From Dyella monticola (GTDB lineage: Bacteria > Pseudomonadota > Gammaproteobacteria > Xanthomonadales > Rhodanobacteraceae), in the NCBI RefSeq assembly GCF_003363155.1, contig NZ_QRBE01000001.1, positions 682,001 through 746,000 on the forward strand: a DNA stretch of 64,000 bases. The letters are read 5' to 3'. The notes beneath the pieces were generated by a model. That model saw only the letters and a program-made list of their open reading frames with translations, did not search any database and was not told the DNA's origin. A program made the translations under genes and the position numbers. The first letter of the stretch is position 1, and each line of letters starts with the position of its first letter. Shown here one piece after another: positions 16,273 to 25,677 of the stretch.

Positions 16273-18252
16273 TCAGGCACCGTCCGCAGTGAAACCCACC
16301 TTGGCGTGGCTGCCATCGCAAAACGGCTTGTTCTGGCTTTGGCCGCAACGACACAAGTAAGCGCTGGTGACGCGCGCCACCATCCGGCCGGTACCGCTGA
16401 TGAGTTCGAGATTGCCGCGCACGCGCAGCGGTCCATCTCGTTGTGGATCGATCTGCAGCGGGCCGTCGCGTACGGCCAGTGCCTCGGTGGAGGGGCCGGT
16501 CGGCGGCTCGCCGCTGGCGGTGAATCCCGCATCGTGATGCGAGCCGTCGCAGAACGGCTTGTTCTTCGAAGCGCCGCAACGACACAGCGTGGCGCGGAAC
16601 CCGATCGACGTGCCATTGAGGCGCAAATCGCCGCGAAATGCGTAGGGCCCGGCCTCGCGCATGGCGGCGAGGTTCACCGGTGGCGGTGGCTCATCTGGAC
16701 GCCCATCACGACGACGATATTGGATGGCGCCGGACGGACACGCGTGTGCGATGTCGACCAATCGCTCCACGTCCATGGCATCCGGATACAGCCATGGCCC
16801 CTGCACATTGGCGAGAAAAACATCGGGCGCGCCGGTGACGCAAAAGCGCGCGTGGATGCAGCGCCTGGCTTCGTAGAGCAGGGTCAGCTTCTCGCCTTCC
16901 ACTGTTTCGATGCCGTCCTGCACGGACGCGGGCGTAGTGGGCGTTGCCACAACCGTCAGCGCAACGGGCTTTGCCGACGTGCCCGGCCACGGCGTGGAAA
17001 GATCGAAGCCCTGTTCGGCATTCTGCGAGAGTTTGGAAAGAATCGACGCGGCAACCACCGTGCGCGGGTCGCCCGACACGCACAAGCGTTCAGCCGCCTC
17101 CACCAGTTGCTGAAAGCGTTCGCGGAAAAAGCGATGCGCGCTTGCGCCCGGCGGCAAGGGCGACGGATCGCGCAAGGTAATGAACGTCACTCCCGCGTGG
17201 CATTCTGGATTGGACGGCCCGGCCGGCAATCGCGCCGCGCGTTCGGCCAGCGGCGTCAAGGCACGCATCAGGCCGATGGCCAGATCGAGCGAGAGCATTT
17301 TGTCCGGATCGTTTGCCGGCACCGAATACGTGTAAGCCAACAGGCGTTGCATCAACCCATACGCGCTGTTGGCTAGATCGACCGTGGCGATGGCATCGGG
17401 ATCTTCCAACCATACGCGGCCTTCAGGCCGTGGCGGTCGGCGCAATACGGGATTGGTGGCTGCGGGAAAGGCAGGCCGGAACGTTGGATCCGCCGCGAGC
17501 ACCGTCTGATATTCGGTGCGTATCGCCGAGAATCGCTGGTAATGCGAATTCTCCGCGTTGTGTTGCGCGCCTTCGCCTTGCGTGATGATGGCTTCGAACG
17601 CGGCCAGTGCGGTCTTCAGGCAGATCACCCGCTTTGCGCCGGGCAGCGACACGTCCTCGCTCGACAATTGCAGTGCGGGATTGCCACACATGGCGCCTTG
17701 TTCGCCGTGCATTTCCGCCAGGCGACGCAGACCATTGGCCAGCGTCTGGTAGAACGCGCCGACGGTGTCGTAATCCAGGCCCATCGGCGTGATGCGTGGT
17801 GCGCCCACACCGCGCACGAAATGGCGCTCGGGCTCGAAGCCCTCGCCATCGGGTTCGGTGGAATCGGCAGGGCGCTCCAGATAGATGAAATGCTGCAAGG
17901 TCGCCATGTTGAATGGCGCGAGTTTTACCACCACACCGGCCGGTAAATAGCCCGGATCGAGCGGAAAATTCACGCGTCCTACACGCGGTGCGCCACCGAG
18001 CGCTACGGTGATGTTCCACACCGACATCAAGTGGCCCATTTCTTCCATCGCCACTTGCAGGATGCTGCGCTTCCAGCGCGTTACGATTTCGACCTGCGCT
18101 GCGGTCAAGCCTTCGTCCACCGAGGTTTTCAGCGAGAACGCCGCATAGAGATACGTGCACATCAGGCAGTGCTCCAGCTCTGCCGCTTCGTAAAGCGCGT
18201 GCAATGCCTGTTCGCGGCTGGGAACCGAATGCTGAGGACTGTAGCTGACCAC
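16273..18252 (-). CDS. Ferritin-like / Fer4_19 / double CDGSH fusion protein
   Basis: A 659-residue multidomain metalloprotein. The N-terminal ~330 residues are a ferritin-like domain of the VioB/iminophenyl-pyruvate-dimer-synthase type, with LYEAAELEHCLMCTYLYAAF (E25, H28) and VAMEEMGHL (E70, E71, H74) as likely di-metal ligands. Near 460-515 a YjdI-like Fe-S segment follows (RRCIHARFCVTG ... HACPSGAI). Two CDGSH [2Fe-2S] domains end the protein: CRCGASKNKPFCDGSH at 557 and CRCGQSQNKPFCDGSH at 634. The probable role is an oxidoreductase or redox carrier; the reaction is unknown. Start GTG at 18252 sits behind AGAGAGGGA; ATG 18309 further up lacks this. Confidence 0.87.
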   Translation of the reverse strand: MVSYSPQHSVPSREQALHALYEAAELEHCLMCTYLYAAFSLKTSVDEGLTAAQVEIVTRWKRSILQVAMEEMGHLMSVWNITVALGGAPRVGRVNFPLDPGYLPAGVVVKLAPFNMATLQHFIYLERPADSTEPDGEGFEPERHFVRGVGAPRITPMGLDYDTVGAFYQTLANGLRRLAEMHGEQGAMCGNPALQLSSEDVSLPGAKRVICLKTALAAFEAIITQGEGAQHNAENSHYQRFSAIRTEYQTVLAADPTFRPAFPAATNPVLRRPPRPEGRVWLEDPDAIATVDLANSAYGLMQRLLAYTYSVPANDPDKMLSLDLAIGLMRALTPLAERAARLPAGPSNPECHAGVTFITLRDPSPLPPGASAHRFFRERFQQLVEAAERLCVSGDPRTVVAASILSKLSQNAEQGFDLSTPWPGTSAKPVALTVVATPTTPASVQDGIETVEGEKLTLLYEARRCIHARFCVTGAPDVFLANVQGPWLYPDAMDVERLVDIAHACPSGAIQYRRRDGRPDEPPPPVNLAAMREAGPYAFRGDLRLNGTSIGFRATLCRCGASKNKPFCDGSHHDAGFTASGEPPTGPSTEALAVRDGPLQIDPQRDGPLRVRGNLELISGTGRMVARVTSAYLCRCGQSQNKPFCDGSHAKVGFTADGA

Positions 18253-18331
18253 GGCTGCTTCCCTCTCTGGATGCTCAGAAGGGGAAAGGTACACCGATTG
18301 GGGTGACATGCGTCTGCGTGTGAACGTCACC

Positions 18332-18428
18332 AGCCCCCGCGTTCGCCGGGGCGAGGGTTCGGTAAGCGTATGTTTGCTGGCGACGATCTTTCATCACTGC
18401 TCGCCCCGACGAAGGTCGGGGCGCAGTG
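18332..18428. repeat. Pair of REP-like palindromes
   Basis: Two GC-rich inverted repeats about 40 bp apart: 18332-18362 (CCCCCGCG TTCG CCGGGG core) and 18395-18428 (CGCCCCGAC/GTCGGGGCG around GAAG, flanked by CACTGC/GCAGTG). The same core sequences recur at 56811-56882. They lie between two minus-strand genes, as expected of extragenic REP elements. Confidence 0.65.
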
Positions 18429-18443
18429 ACGTCCGCCGATGTC

Positions 18444-19208
18444 TCACACAAACATCCCGCCCGATACCTCAATACGTTGCGCATTGATCCAGCCACTGTC
18501 CTTGGCCAGCAGCATCGCTACTGCACCACCAATGTCATCAGGCAGGCCGACACGGCCCAACGCTGTCTGCGCGGCGACGAAGGCATTGACATCGGCGTTG
18601 TCACGCACCACGCCACCGCCGAAATCCGTTTCGATCGCACCCGGAGCCAAGGTGTTGACGGCAATGCGTCGCGCACCAAGTTCCTTGGCCAGATAACGCG
18701 TCAATACTTCAATCGCACCCTTCATCGATGCGTACGCCGAGTAGCCGGGCAGGGCGAAGCGCGCCAGTCCGCTGGAAACGTTCAGGATGCGACCGCCGTC
18801 GGCAATCAGCGGCAGCAAGGTTTGCGTGAGAAAAAAGGTGCCTTTGAAATGGACGTTCACCAGTTCGTCGAACTGCGCTTCGGTGGTTTCGGCGAAGCTG
18901 GCATGGACGCCGATGCCCGCGTTGTTCACCAGGTTATCGAACTGCTCGCGTTGCCATTGCGACGTGAGCGCGGCGCGGAGCTGCTCGGCGAAGGTGGAAA
19001 AGGTCGAGGCCTTGCCCACGTCCAGCGGCAGGGCGACCGCGCGGCGGCCAAGCTGGGTGATCGCCGTCACCGCCGCTTCGGCTTCCGCCTGGTTTGAGCG
19101 ATAGGTCAACACCACGTCGGTGCCGTGTTCAGCCAGCTTCAGCGCCATGCTGCGGCCCAGTCCGCGGCTGCCGCCGGTGATCAAGGCGATGGGGGAAGTC
19201 GTGCTCAT
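18444..19208 (-). CDS. SDR family NAD(P)-dependent oxidoreductase
   Basis: A 254-residue classical short-chain dehydrogenase/reductase. Seen: the nucleotide-binding ITGGSRGLGRS (TGxxxGxG), LVNNAGIG, the catalytic Ser in LNVSSGLARF, YSAYASMKG giving Tyr-x-x-x-Lys, and a FabG-like C-terminus WINAQRIEVSGGMFV. Arg in TYRSNQ after the second strand suggests NADP(H). ATG at 19208 behind AAGGAGACTCCC. Divergent from a LysR gene that probably controls it. Substrate unknown. Confidence 0.92.
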   Translation of the reverse strand: MSTTSPIALITGGSRGLGRSMALKLAEHGTDVVLTYRSNQAEAEAAVTAITQLGRRAVALPLDVGKASTFSTFAEQLRAALTSQWQREQFDNLVNNAGIGVHASFAETTEAQFDELVNVHFKGTFFLTQTLLPLIADGGRILNVSSGLARFALPGYSAYASMKGAIEVLTRYLAKELGARRIAVNTLAPGAIETDFGGGVVRDNADVNAFVAAQTALGRVGLPDDIGGAVAMLLAKDSGWINAQRIEVSGGMFV

Positions 19209-19298
19209 GGGAGTCTCCTTGGAAGAGGAAGGGGAACCAACGGCGCTCAGCATATTGATCTGTACTTGACGCATAAATCGTTCGATCATGAGTGCTGT

Positions 19299-19315
19299 GT
19301 TCGTAATTTTCGAAC
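19299..19315. promoter_or_regulatory. Candidate LysR-box between SDR and LysR genes
   Basis: GTTCG-N7-CGAAC, a perfect interrupted dyad containing T-N11-A, lies 16 nt before the LysR start and 90 nt before the SDR start. Position and form match autoregulated LysR-type operators; binding is inferred. Confidence 0.55.
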
Positions 19316-19331
19316 AATTGCGAGGCCATGC

Positions 19332-20234
19332 ATGAACCGGATCGAAGCCATGCACACCTTCGTGCGGGTGGCGGAATTGACCAGTTTCACCAAGGCCGCC
19401 GACAGCCTGGGACTGCCCAAGGCCAGCGCGTCCACCGCCGTGCAGCAACTGGAAGCGCAACTGGGTACGCAACTGTTGCATCGAACCACACGCAAAGTGC
19501 AATTGACGCAAGACGGCCAGCGTTACTACGAACGCTGCAAGGATGTGCTGGCGGACCTGGACGAGCTGGGCAGCATGTTCCAGCAAGCACCGCAAACGCT
19601 GAGCGGCCGCTTGCGCGTGGACATGAACAGCGGCGTCGCCCGGCGCGTCCTGGCGCAGTTGCCGCACTTTTTGCGCGAGCATCCGCACATCCAGGTGGAA
19701 CTCAGTTGCACGGATCGACGCGTGGATGTGGTTGCCGAGGGTTTTGATTGCGTGGTGCGCGTGGGCACGCTCACCGATTCAAGCCTGATCGTGCGGTCAT
19801 TGGGGCACTACCGCATCGCCAATTGCGCCAGCCCTGCCTATCTGCAGCAACATGGCGTGCCGCAAACACTGGAAGACCTCGCGCATCATCATTTGATCCA
19901 TTACGTCTCTACGCTCGGCCAGCGCCCTCCGGGGTTTGAATACATGGATGGTTCGGCCTGCCGTTACGTAACCATGCAAGGCGTGCTGACCGTCAACAGC
20001 ATCGAAGCGTACGAAAGCGGATGCCTGGCGGGCCTTGGCATCGTTCAATCGCCGAGGGCTGGCGTGTTGCACTTGATCAAGGCCGGGCAACTGGTGGAAG
20101 TGCTGCCGCAATACCACGCCGAACCGATGCCGGTTTCGTTGCTTTATGCGCAACGACGCAATATTTCGGCGCGCGTGCAGGTATTCATGGCATGGCTGAC
20201 GAGCGTACTCGTGCCGTATCTGGATCATGCATGA
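19332..20234 (+). CDS. LysR family transcriptional regulator
   Basis: A 300-residue regulator with an N-terminal winged HTH (MNRIEAMHTFVRVAELTSFTKAADSLGLPKASAST, ending TTRKVQLTQDGQRYYERC) and a periplasmic-binding-protein-like effector domain. The motif set is that of the CrgA/AaeR-like subgroup common next to SDR genes. ATG at 19332. It is divergently transcribed from the SDR gene with 123 bp between, so it likely represses or activates that gene in response to its substrate. Confidence 0.92.
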   Translation: MNRIEAMHTFVRVAELTSFTKAADSLGLPKASASTAVQQLEAQLGTQLLHRTTRKVQLTQDGQRYYERCKDVLADLDELGSMFQQAPQTLSGRLRVDMNSGVARRVLAQLPHFLREHPHIQVELSCTDRRVDVVAEGFDCVVRVGTLTDSSLIVRSLGHYRIANCASPAYLQQHGVPQTLEDLAHHHLIHYVSTLGQRPPGFEYMDGSACRYVTMQGVLTVNSIEAYESGCLAGLGIVQSPRAGVLHLIKAGQLVEVLPQYHAEPMPVSLLYAQRRNISARVQVFMAWLTSVLVPYLDHA

Positions 20235-20347
20235 ATCATTGTTCGGTGGTGTGGAAAACTGTCATCGCCATTGACTAAAGTGCGGATCGCGCTCGCACAA
20301 CAGTGGTGCGCGCATCGACATTTCCTTCACGCACGAGGCGGCACGCC

Positions 20348-21775
20348 ATGGCAACTTCCGGCAACGCGTTGTCCGCGATCAACCACATCGTTGTGCTGAT
20401 GCTGGAGAATCGCTCGTTCGATCACATGCTCGGGTTTCTGTATGCCGACGCGGACAATGTTTCCCCGGCAGGGCAGGCCTATGAAGGCTTGACCGGCAAA
20501 GAATCAAACCCGGGCAGCAGTGGCGCGCCGGTCAGCGTATTTCAAATCCAGGCCGGGACCACCAGCACGTATTTCATGCCGGGCGCCGATCCTGGCGAGG
20601 GCTACACGGCCACCAACTCGCAATTGTTCGCCAGCAATACGGCGCCTACGCCGCCGGTGGCGGCCAACCAGGGCTTCGTGAGTAATTTTGCCTATACGCT
20701 GGGTTGGGAAACGAAAGAAAACGATTCGATCGTTGCCGGTACGGTTGCCAACGACATCATGGGCATGCACACACCGCAGACATTGCCGGTGCTGTCCGCG
20801 TTGGCGCGCGGCTTTGCGGTGTGCGATCACTGGTATGGTTCGGCACCCACGGAAACCTTGCCTAATCGCGCTTTCCTGCATGCCGCCACGTCGCAGGGGC
20901 ACATGGACGACAAGACCAAGACGTTCACCGCGCCAACCATCTATAGCTCGCTCAGCAACCAAAACATTAGCTGGAAAATCTACGGCTACGACGCCGAGCC
21001 ACTCACGCGCCAGACGTTTACCGACATCACCAATCTGGCCGATACGTATTTCGGCGAATTCGCCGATTTCCAGGCAGATGCGGCGAACGGCAGCCTGCCT
21101 TCGTACACCTTCCTCGAGCCGAGCTGGGGTTCGAAGGGAAACAGTCAGCACCCCAATTACGATGTTGCGTTGGGCGAGCAATTCATCCATGACGTGTACT
21201 ACGCGCTGCGCAACAGTCCGTCCTGGAGCCAGACACTGTTGATCATCACTTACGACGAACACGGTGGCTGCTACGACCACGTGCCGCCGCCGACCAATGC
21301 CGTGCCGCCGGACAACTCAGCGGGCGAGTACGGTTTCGATTTCAAACGCTTCGGTCCGCGCGTTCCCACGCTGCTGATATCGCCGTTGATTCCGCCCGGT
21401 ACCGTATTTCGCACAGCAGGCGCAACGCCTTTCGATCACACGTCGATCTTGAAGACCGTGCAGTTGCGCTGGAACGTGCCCGCACTCACCGCGCGCGATG
21501 CGGCGGCCCCCGACGTGAGCGCAGTGCTCAGCCTCGCTACGCCACGCACCGACGATCCGCTGGCAGGTGTGACAGTGCCAACGTCGAGCGGTGCGAATCC
21601 TTCTGCCAACAAGCCATCGCACCTGCAGGAGGTGTATGCGGACCTCGTTTCGCGCCTGCCCGTGCCCGATGCGGCGCAAGGCACGCATCGTTCGCCGCCC
21701 AAATTGGAAACCGGTTACGACTACGACCGTTACATCAAAGAACGACTGGCTGCCTGGAAGGCGAGTCGTCGCTGA
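20348..21775 (+). CDS. Phospholipase C / acid phosphatase-type phosphoesterase
   Basis: A 475-residue member of the alkaline-phosphatase-like phosphoesterase family that includes non-haemolytic phospholipase C and AcpA. Seen: HIVVLMLENRSFDHMLGFL (metal site and nucleophile region), DHWYGSAPTETLPNRAFLHAATS and LLIITYDEHGGCYDHV. The DEHGG and NRSFDH motifs are intact. Members are usually exported, but no signal peptide is visible from ATG 20348 (preceded by GAGG) and none in a longer frame from 20303, so it may be cytoplasmic or use another route. Substrate uncertain. Confidence 0.88.
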   Translation: MATSGNALSAINHIVVLMLENRSFDHMLGFLYADADNVSPAGQAYEGLTGKESNPGSSGAPVSVFQIQAGTTSTYFMPGADPGEGYTATNSQLFASNTAPTPPVAANQGFVSNFAYTLGWETKENDSIVAGTVANDIMGMHTPQTLPVLSALARGFAVCDHWYGSAPTETLPNRAFLHAATSQGHMDDKTKTFTAPTIYSSLSNQNISWKIYGYDAEPLTRQTFTDITNLADTYFGEFADFQADAANGSLPSYTFLEPSWGSKGNSQHPNYDVALGEQFIHDVYYALRNSPSWSQTLLIITYDEHGGCYDHVPPPTNAVPPDNSAGEYGFDFKRFGPRVPTLLISPLIPPGTVFRTAGATPFDHTSILKTVQLRWNVPALTARDAAAPDVSAVLSLATPRTDDPLAGVTVPTSSGANPSANKPSHLQEVYADLVSRLPVPDAAQGTHRSPPKLETGYDYDRYIKERLAAWKASRR

Positions 21776-21778
21776 CGG

Positions 21779-22522
21779 CTAGGCGCCAGCGGCATTTGCA
21801 CGAAACGTCACCACTAAGACGTCCCGGTGCGCGGGCTCGCCGGGCACCAGTGGCGTTACCGCCGTCACGCCGTGAAAAACACGCGGGTCGTGCAGCAACG
21901 CCGCATCGAACGGATGCGTGAGCGTGAAATCGCCGAGTGGTGTTCCACCCGGCGTGTGAATGGTGGTGGTGCCGCTGGCAATGTTGTGCCGGTCGATCAG
22001 CAGCACCAGCACGAAGTCCACGCCATCGCGATGGCTGCCTTCGGGCGTTGGCTCGCCCGCTGCATCGATGCTGGCTTCGATGCGGAACTGATGCACTTCC
22101 ACATGCCACTGCGGCACCTCCGGCGCGAGCGAGCTGAAGAACGTGTTACAGAACGCAAGGATGGTTCGCAGGCTTGTTCCGCTGGCGATGGCCGCATCGA
22201 TCGGCTCGAACCAGCGCTCGATATCACCCTGCAACGTGTTGTACCGCAGCGCCTGATAATGCGGCTGATGCGGCGCGGCCTGGACATCCCCGTGCGGCGT
22301 CGCGCGGTAGGTGGCATGGCGGCGGCGACGCAAGCGTCCGGTGGCGGCCAGATACGGATCGGGGCCGAGCATGCTCCAGCTATCGGCAAATGCTTTCCAG
22401 TCCGACAAGTCACCGCAAGACTGCAACAGCGGCTGCATGACGTCTGCCGTAACGAAGGCGAAACCGTCACGACGTAGGGCGTCGAACAGCATGGAACGGT
22501 TAGCATCGAGCTCGTTTTGCAT
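21779..22522 (-). CDS. 2OG-Fe dioxygenase family protein (isoleucine-hydroxylase type)
   Basis: A 247-residue protein resembling the 2OG-Fe dioxygenase family that contains bacterial free-amino-acid hydroxylases. Probable iron ligands are the HxD of GSHRDGVDFV and the distal His of FHGVTAV, followed by an Arg in AHRDVLVVTFR for 2-oxoglutarate. N-terminal LFDALRRDGFAFV and YNTLQGDIERWFEPI are also typical. The ATG at 22522 lacks a clear ribosome binding site; an upstream extension to 22549 is possible. Substrate not predictable. Confidence 0.82.
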   Translation of the reverse strand: MQNELDANRSMLFDALRRDGFAFVTADVMQPLLQSCGDLSDWKAFADSWSMLGPDPYLAATGRLRRRRHATYRATPHGDVQAAPHQPHYQALRYNTLQGDIERWFEPIDAAIASGTSLRTILAFCNTFFSSLAPEVPQWHVEVHQFRIEASIDAAGEPTPEGSHRDGVDFVLVLLIDRHNIASGTTTIHTPGGTPLGDFTLTHPFDAALLHDPRVFHGVTAVTPLVPGEPAHRDVLVVTFRANAAGA

Positions 22523-22556
22523 CAGGACATTATACAGCCGGCCATTCAATGGCCCG

Positions 22557-22592
22557 AAAAATAAAGAGGCCAGCGGGCATGCCGCTGGCCTC
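22557..22592 (-). terminator. Terminator after the Spy-like gene
   Basis: GAGGCCAGCGG/CCGCTGGCCTC, 11 bp stem around GCATG, followed on the minus strand by TTTATTTTT. It separates the Spy-like gene from the dioxygenase gene downstream. Confidence 0.8.
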
Positions 22593-22611
22593 CGGGATCA
22601 AGCACGGGCGA

Positions 22612-23154
22612 TCAGGTGCTGGGTGTCGATGCCGCTGACGAAGCGCTGGCCGGTCTGGTCATCTTCTTGTGCGCAGCGCCGTGATGCGCTGTCGCTGCCT
22701 TGTTCTGGAACAGTGCGTCGGCGCTCTGCCGTTGCTCGGGCGAGAGTGCCGAATACAGATCGCTGAAGGCGGCGGAGAGCCGCTGCATGTCATCGGCATG
22801 CATCTGCGCCAGCTGCGCGTAGGACTTCATCACTTCGTCCGCACTCATCGTGGACATTTTTTGTGCGCGTTGCCGGAATGCATCGGATGCTTTGCGTGCG
22901 TTGTCGCGCATCACGTCGGCGTAGGCGTTCCACTGTTTGGATTGCGCGTCGGTAATCTGCAGTTTCTCGTGCAGATCATTGATTTGCTCCTCCACGCGAT
23001 CGGCGCGACGCTGCGCGTGGGTTTTTCCTGCGGACGACATGCTGGATGAGGACGATGGCGAAGCAGGCGCAGTGCTCTGTGCAACTGCGGTGCCTGCCAC
23101 CAAGGCGAGGGAGAGCACGAACGGTACGGCGGTCTTGCGAAAGGCGTTTTTCAT
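22612..23154 (-). CDS. Spy/CpxP-like periplasmic LTxxQ protein
   Basis: A 180-residue exported protein (signal peptide AVPFVLSLALVAGTAVAQ) with a Ser/Ala-rich linker then a long helical region carrying LTxxQ-like motifs: LQITDAQSKQW and ALSPEQRQSAD. The family includes the ATP-independent chaperone Spy and the Cpx-pathway protein CpxP, so an envelope stress or folding role is likely. ATG at 23154 follows GGAGTTTCCCGAC. A Ser/Ala/Thr-rich tail of unknown role ends the protein. Confidence 0.82.
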   Translation of the reverse strand: MKNAFRKTAVPFVLSLALVAGTAVAQSTAPASPSSSSSMSSAGKTHAQRRADRVEEQINDLHEKLQITDAQSKQWNAYADVMRDNARKASDAFRQRAQKMSTMSADEVMKSYAQLAQMHADDMQRLSAAFSDLYSALSPEQRQSADALFQNKAATAHHGAAHKKMTRPASASSAASTPST

Positions 23155-23208
23155 GTCGGGAAACTCCAATGCATGAGTGCGGATCGACGACAGCCTGAAG
23201 GCCCGGCA

Positions 23209-23571
23209 TCAGTAGCCGGGCGGCGGGGGCGGAGGCGGCGGAGCGCCGTTGTCGTAATAGACCACCCCGGGTGGTGGCGGGGGCGGCGGGGCCTGCGTGT
23301 AGACCACGGCGCCGGGTGGCGGCGCGGCCGCATTGGCGGCGGAATTGGCGATCACCGCACCGGCGACCACACCGAGCAGGGCGCCGGCAATGAGCGCGCC
23401 ACCACCATCGCCACCGCGACGCGGTGCAGGCCGGTAGTGCGGAGGCGGCGGCCGGTGATAACCGGGGCGATAGTATTGGGCCTGTGCCGGTAGAGATGGA
23501 GCCACCATTCCGAGGGCCAATATCGCCATGGCCAGTTGCCGGTGCAATGGAACGCGAGAGGCGCGAGTCAT
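23209..23571 (-). CDS. Small Pro-rich envelope protein with glycine-zipper segment
   Basis: A 120-residue exported protein: signal peptide (LAMAILALGMVAPSLPAQAQ), an Arg/Pro/Tyr-rich stretch, one Gly/Ala-rich hydrophobic segment (GGGALIAGALLGVVAGAVIANSAA) and two Pro runs ending in PPPPGY. No known enzyme motifs; probably an outer-membrane or cell-wall associated structural protein. The second ATG (23571) is best spaced from GAGGAGG; an ATG at 23577 is too close. It precedes the Spy-like gene by 54 bp, perhaps in one transcript. Confidence 0.65.
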   Translation of the reverse strand: MTRASRVPLHRQLAMAILALGMVAPSLPAQAQYYRPGYHRPPPPHYRPAPRRGGDGGGALIAGALLGVVAGAVIANSAANAAAPPPGAVVYTQAPPPPPPPGVVYYDNGAPPPPPPPPGY

Positions 23572-23899
23572 CAACATACCCTCCTCACTGTGCAGCGTGG
23601 GTCGCATGCATCGGGCCAGCTTCGAATGCCTGCAGGATGGACAAATCCGCCATGACCGGTCGTACTGGCACGTCACGAGGGACTGCTTAAGGCCCGAGTG
23701 TATGACAAATCCCGTGCAGGTTTATTCAAGGCCGTGCCGATCTTGTGACGCAAAGCTAAAACAAAAGGCGCTTATGCTATGTGCAGGAGGCGGAAGCTGA
23801 AGGCAAGGCAAATGCGTCGATGCGATCGGCGGTTTCCGCTTATCCAAGGCCAGTGACAGCAGGGCCAGTGACAGCGGCTCTCAATCTAAGGAGAACATC

Positions 23900-24385
23900 A
23901 TGCAACGACCGCTTTCGTACGCTTTCTTCGCGCTGGCTGCTTTGGCCGGATCCGTTCACGCACAACAACAACCCTCGCGGCCTCAGGCGATCGAGGCCTT
24001 CGGCAAGGGTGTGCAGATCTACGCCTGCAAAGTATCCAGCGGCAACTATGCGTGGTCGCTGAAGGCGCCGGACGCCACGCTGAGTGACGCCGAAGGCCAC
24101 CGCATCGGCAAACACTTCGCCGGGCCGAGCTGGCAGGCCAGCGATGGCAGCGTAGTGGTGGGCGAGTCGATGAATGCGTCCCCGTCACCCGACGCAGGCG
24201 CGGTGGCGTGGCTGGTGCTGCGCGCTACATCGCATTCGGGCAGGGGCGTGATGACGAGCGTGCAGTACATCGTGCGTACGCGCACCGAAGGCGGCCTTGC
24301 GCCATCCAGCGGTTGCGATGCAAAGCATGCGGGCGCGGAGATTCGCGTGCCATACAGCGCGGTGTATTCGTTCTTTCGCGGCTGA
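23900..24385 (+). CDS. DUF3455 family exported protein
   Basis: A 161-residue protein with signal peptide (FFALAALAGSVHAQ). The pattern VQIYACKV, WSLKAPDATLSD..GHRIGKHFAGPSWQASDGS and GVMTSVQYIVRTRTEGGLAPSSGCD is that of DUF3455 proteins, which have no assigned function. ATG at 23900 lies behind AAGGAGAACATC. It converges on the antiporter gene with only 2 bp between stops. Confidence 0.85.
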   Translation: MQRPLSYAFFALAALAGSVHAQQQPSRPQAIEAFGKGVQIYACKVSSGNYAWSLKAPDATLSDAEGHRIGKHFAGPSWQASDGSVVVGESMNASPSPDAGAVAWLVLRATSHSGRGVMTSVQYIVRTRTEGGLAPSSGCDAKHAGAEIRVPYSAVYSFFRG

Positions 24386-24387
24386 AC

Positions 24388-25500
24388 TTACGGGCTGAAC
24401 ACCAGCACGATAAACACCACGAACAACGAAAGATGCACCGCACCTTCCAGCATGGTAGTACGTGAGTTGGAGAACGTGATCGAGCTCAATACCAATGTCG
24501 CGCCCAGCATCACGATGCCTGACGATGGCAAACCAAGCAGCACCGCGTGCCCGGTGTAGAGGCTTATCGCAAGCACGGCTGGCACGGTGAGCCCGAGGGT
24601 GGAGGTCACCGCACCCAGGCACAGGTTGATGGCGCGCGTGAGCTTGTCCGCGCGCGCGGCGATCAGTGCGGAAATGCCTTCGGGCGCGAACACGAGCAGG
24701 GCGATGATGATGCCGCCAAGCGCCACCGGTGCGCCGGTGGCTGCGATGCCATAGTCGAGAATCTTTGCCATGCTCTTGGAAAGAATCACGATGGGCAGGA
24801 TGTTCACCAGCAGCAGCGCAAAATGCAGCAGCAGTTTGCGTTTGTCGATGGGTTGCGGGCGATGATGCACTTCGTTCGGCTCCGCCGGTGTCGCATCGTC
24901 CGCGATGAAATAGCCGCGGTGACGGCCTGTCTGCAACCAGAGGAAAATCCCGTAAAGCGCAATGGTGAGCAGCGAAAAGGCGATCGCCTGTGGCGGCGCG
25001 AGCGAACCATCTGGGGTAGACGTCGTAAAGTCAGGCAATATCAGCGCAAGTATCGTGAGCGGAATGATCACCGACAGATACGCTGACGCACCTTTGAGGT
25101 TGTACGCCTGCTCGTGATGACGGAAACCACCCAGCAGCAAGCCAAGCCCGACCACACCGTTGAGCACGATCATCAATACCGCATACATGGTGTCGCGTGC
25201 CAGCGTAGCGTTACCGTTCGAACTCAGCATCACGGCCGAAATCAACACGACCTCGATCACCACGATCGATAGCGTAAGCACCAGCGTGCCCAGCGGTTCC
25301 CCCAGCATGTCCGCCAGCATTTCCGCTTCGTGCACCACGCCGAAGGCAACCCACACAATGACGATGAACAACCAGGCGAACAGCACCGCTGCCAGCAGCG
25401 GATTATGCAGGCCTTCCAGCCAGCGCGGCCCAGACAGGAGGAATAGCGCCACGGTCAGCCAACCGATACACGACCGTGCCGCGGCCATTGCCTTATGCAT
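24388..25500 (-). CDS. chaA: ChaA-like calcium/cation:proton antiporter
   Basis: A 370-residue membrane protein of the CaCA superfamily with about eleven hydrophobic segments. Both alpha repeats are visible: LADMLGEPLGTLVLTLSIVVIEVVLI (first acidic site) and VFAPEGISALIAARADKLTRAINLCLGAVTSTLGLTVPAVL (second, with conserved PE). Length equals E. coli ChaA (366). It would exchange Ca2+ or Na+/K+ for protons. ATG at 25500 is preceded by GAGGGTG. The name is by homology to ChaA; ion specificity is not shown. Confidence 0.85.
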   Translation of the reverse strand: MHKAMAAARSCIGWLTVALFLLSGPRWLEGLHNPLLAAVLFAWLFIVIVWVAFGVVHEAEMLADMLGEPLGTLVLTLSIVVIEVVLISAVMLSSNGNATLARDTMYAVLMIVLNGVVGLGLLLGGFRHHEQAYNLKGASAYLSVIIPLTILALILPDFTTSTPDGSLAPPQAIAFSLLTIALYGIFLWLQTGRHRGYFIADDATPAEPNEVHHRPQPIDKRKLLLHFALLLVNILPIVILSKSMAKILDYGIAATGAPVALGGIIIALLVFAPEGISALIAARADKLTRAINLCLGAVTSTLGLTVPAVLAISLYTGHAVLLGLPSSGIVMLGATLVLSSITFSNSRTTMLEGAVHLSLFVVFIVLVFSP

Positions 25501-25677
25501 GATCACCCTCGTCCATTCCTTGCGTGGAGGGAGATCATAACGGGGTTTATTCAACGGGCGCCAAATAGGATGGCATGGGCGCTCACGACGCATGGTCAGC
25601 CCATGGATGAGTCGTGCGACGCCGAAGAAGTCGAGTCGTCACGGGCCGTTTGGCGGTTCGCCCCGTATGTTTTTCAT

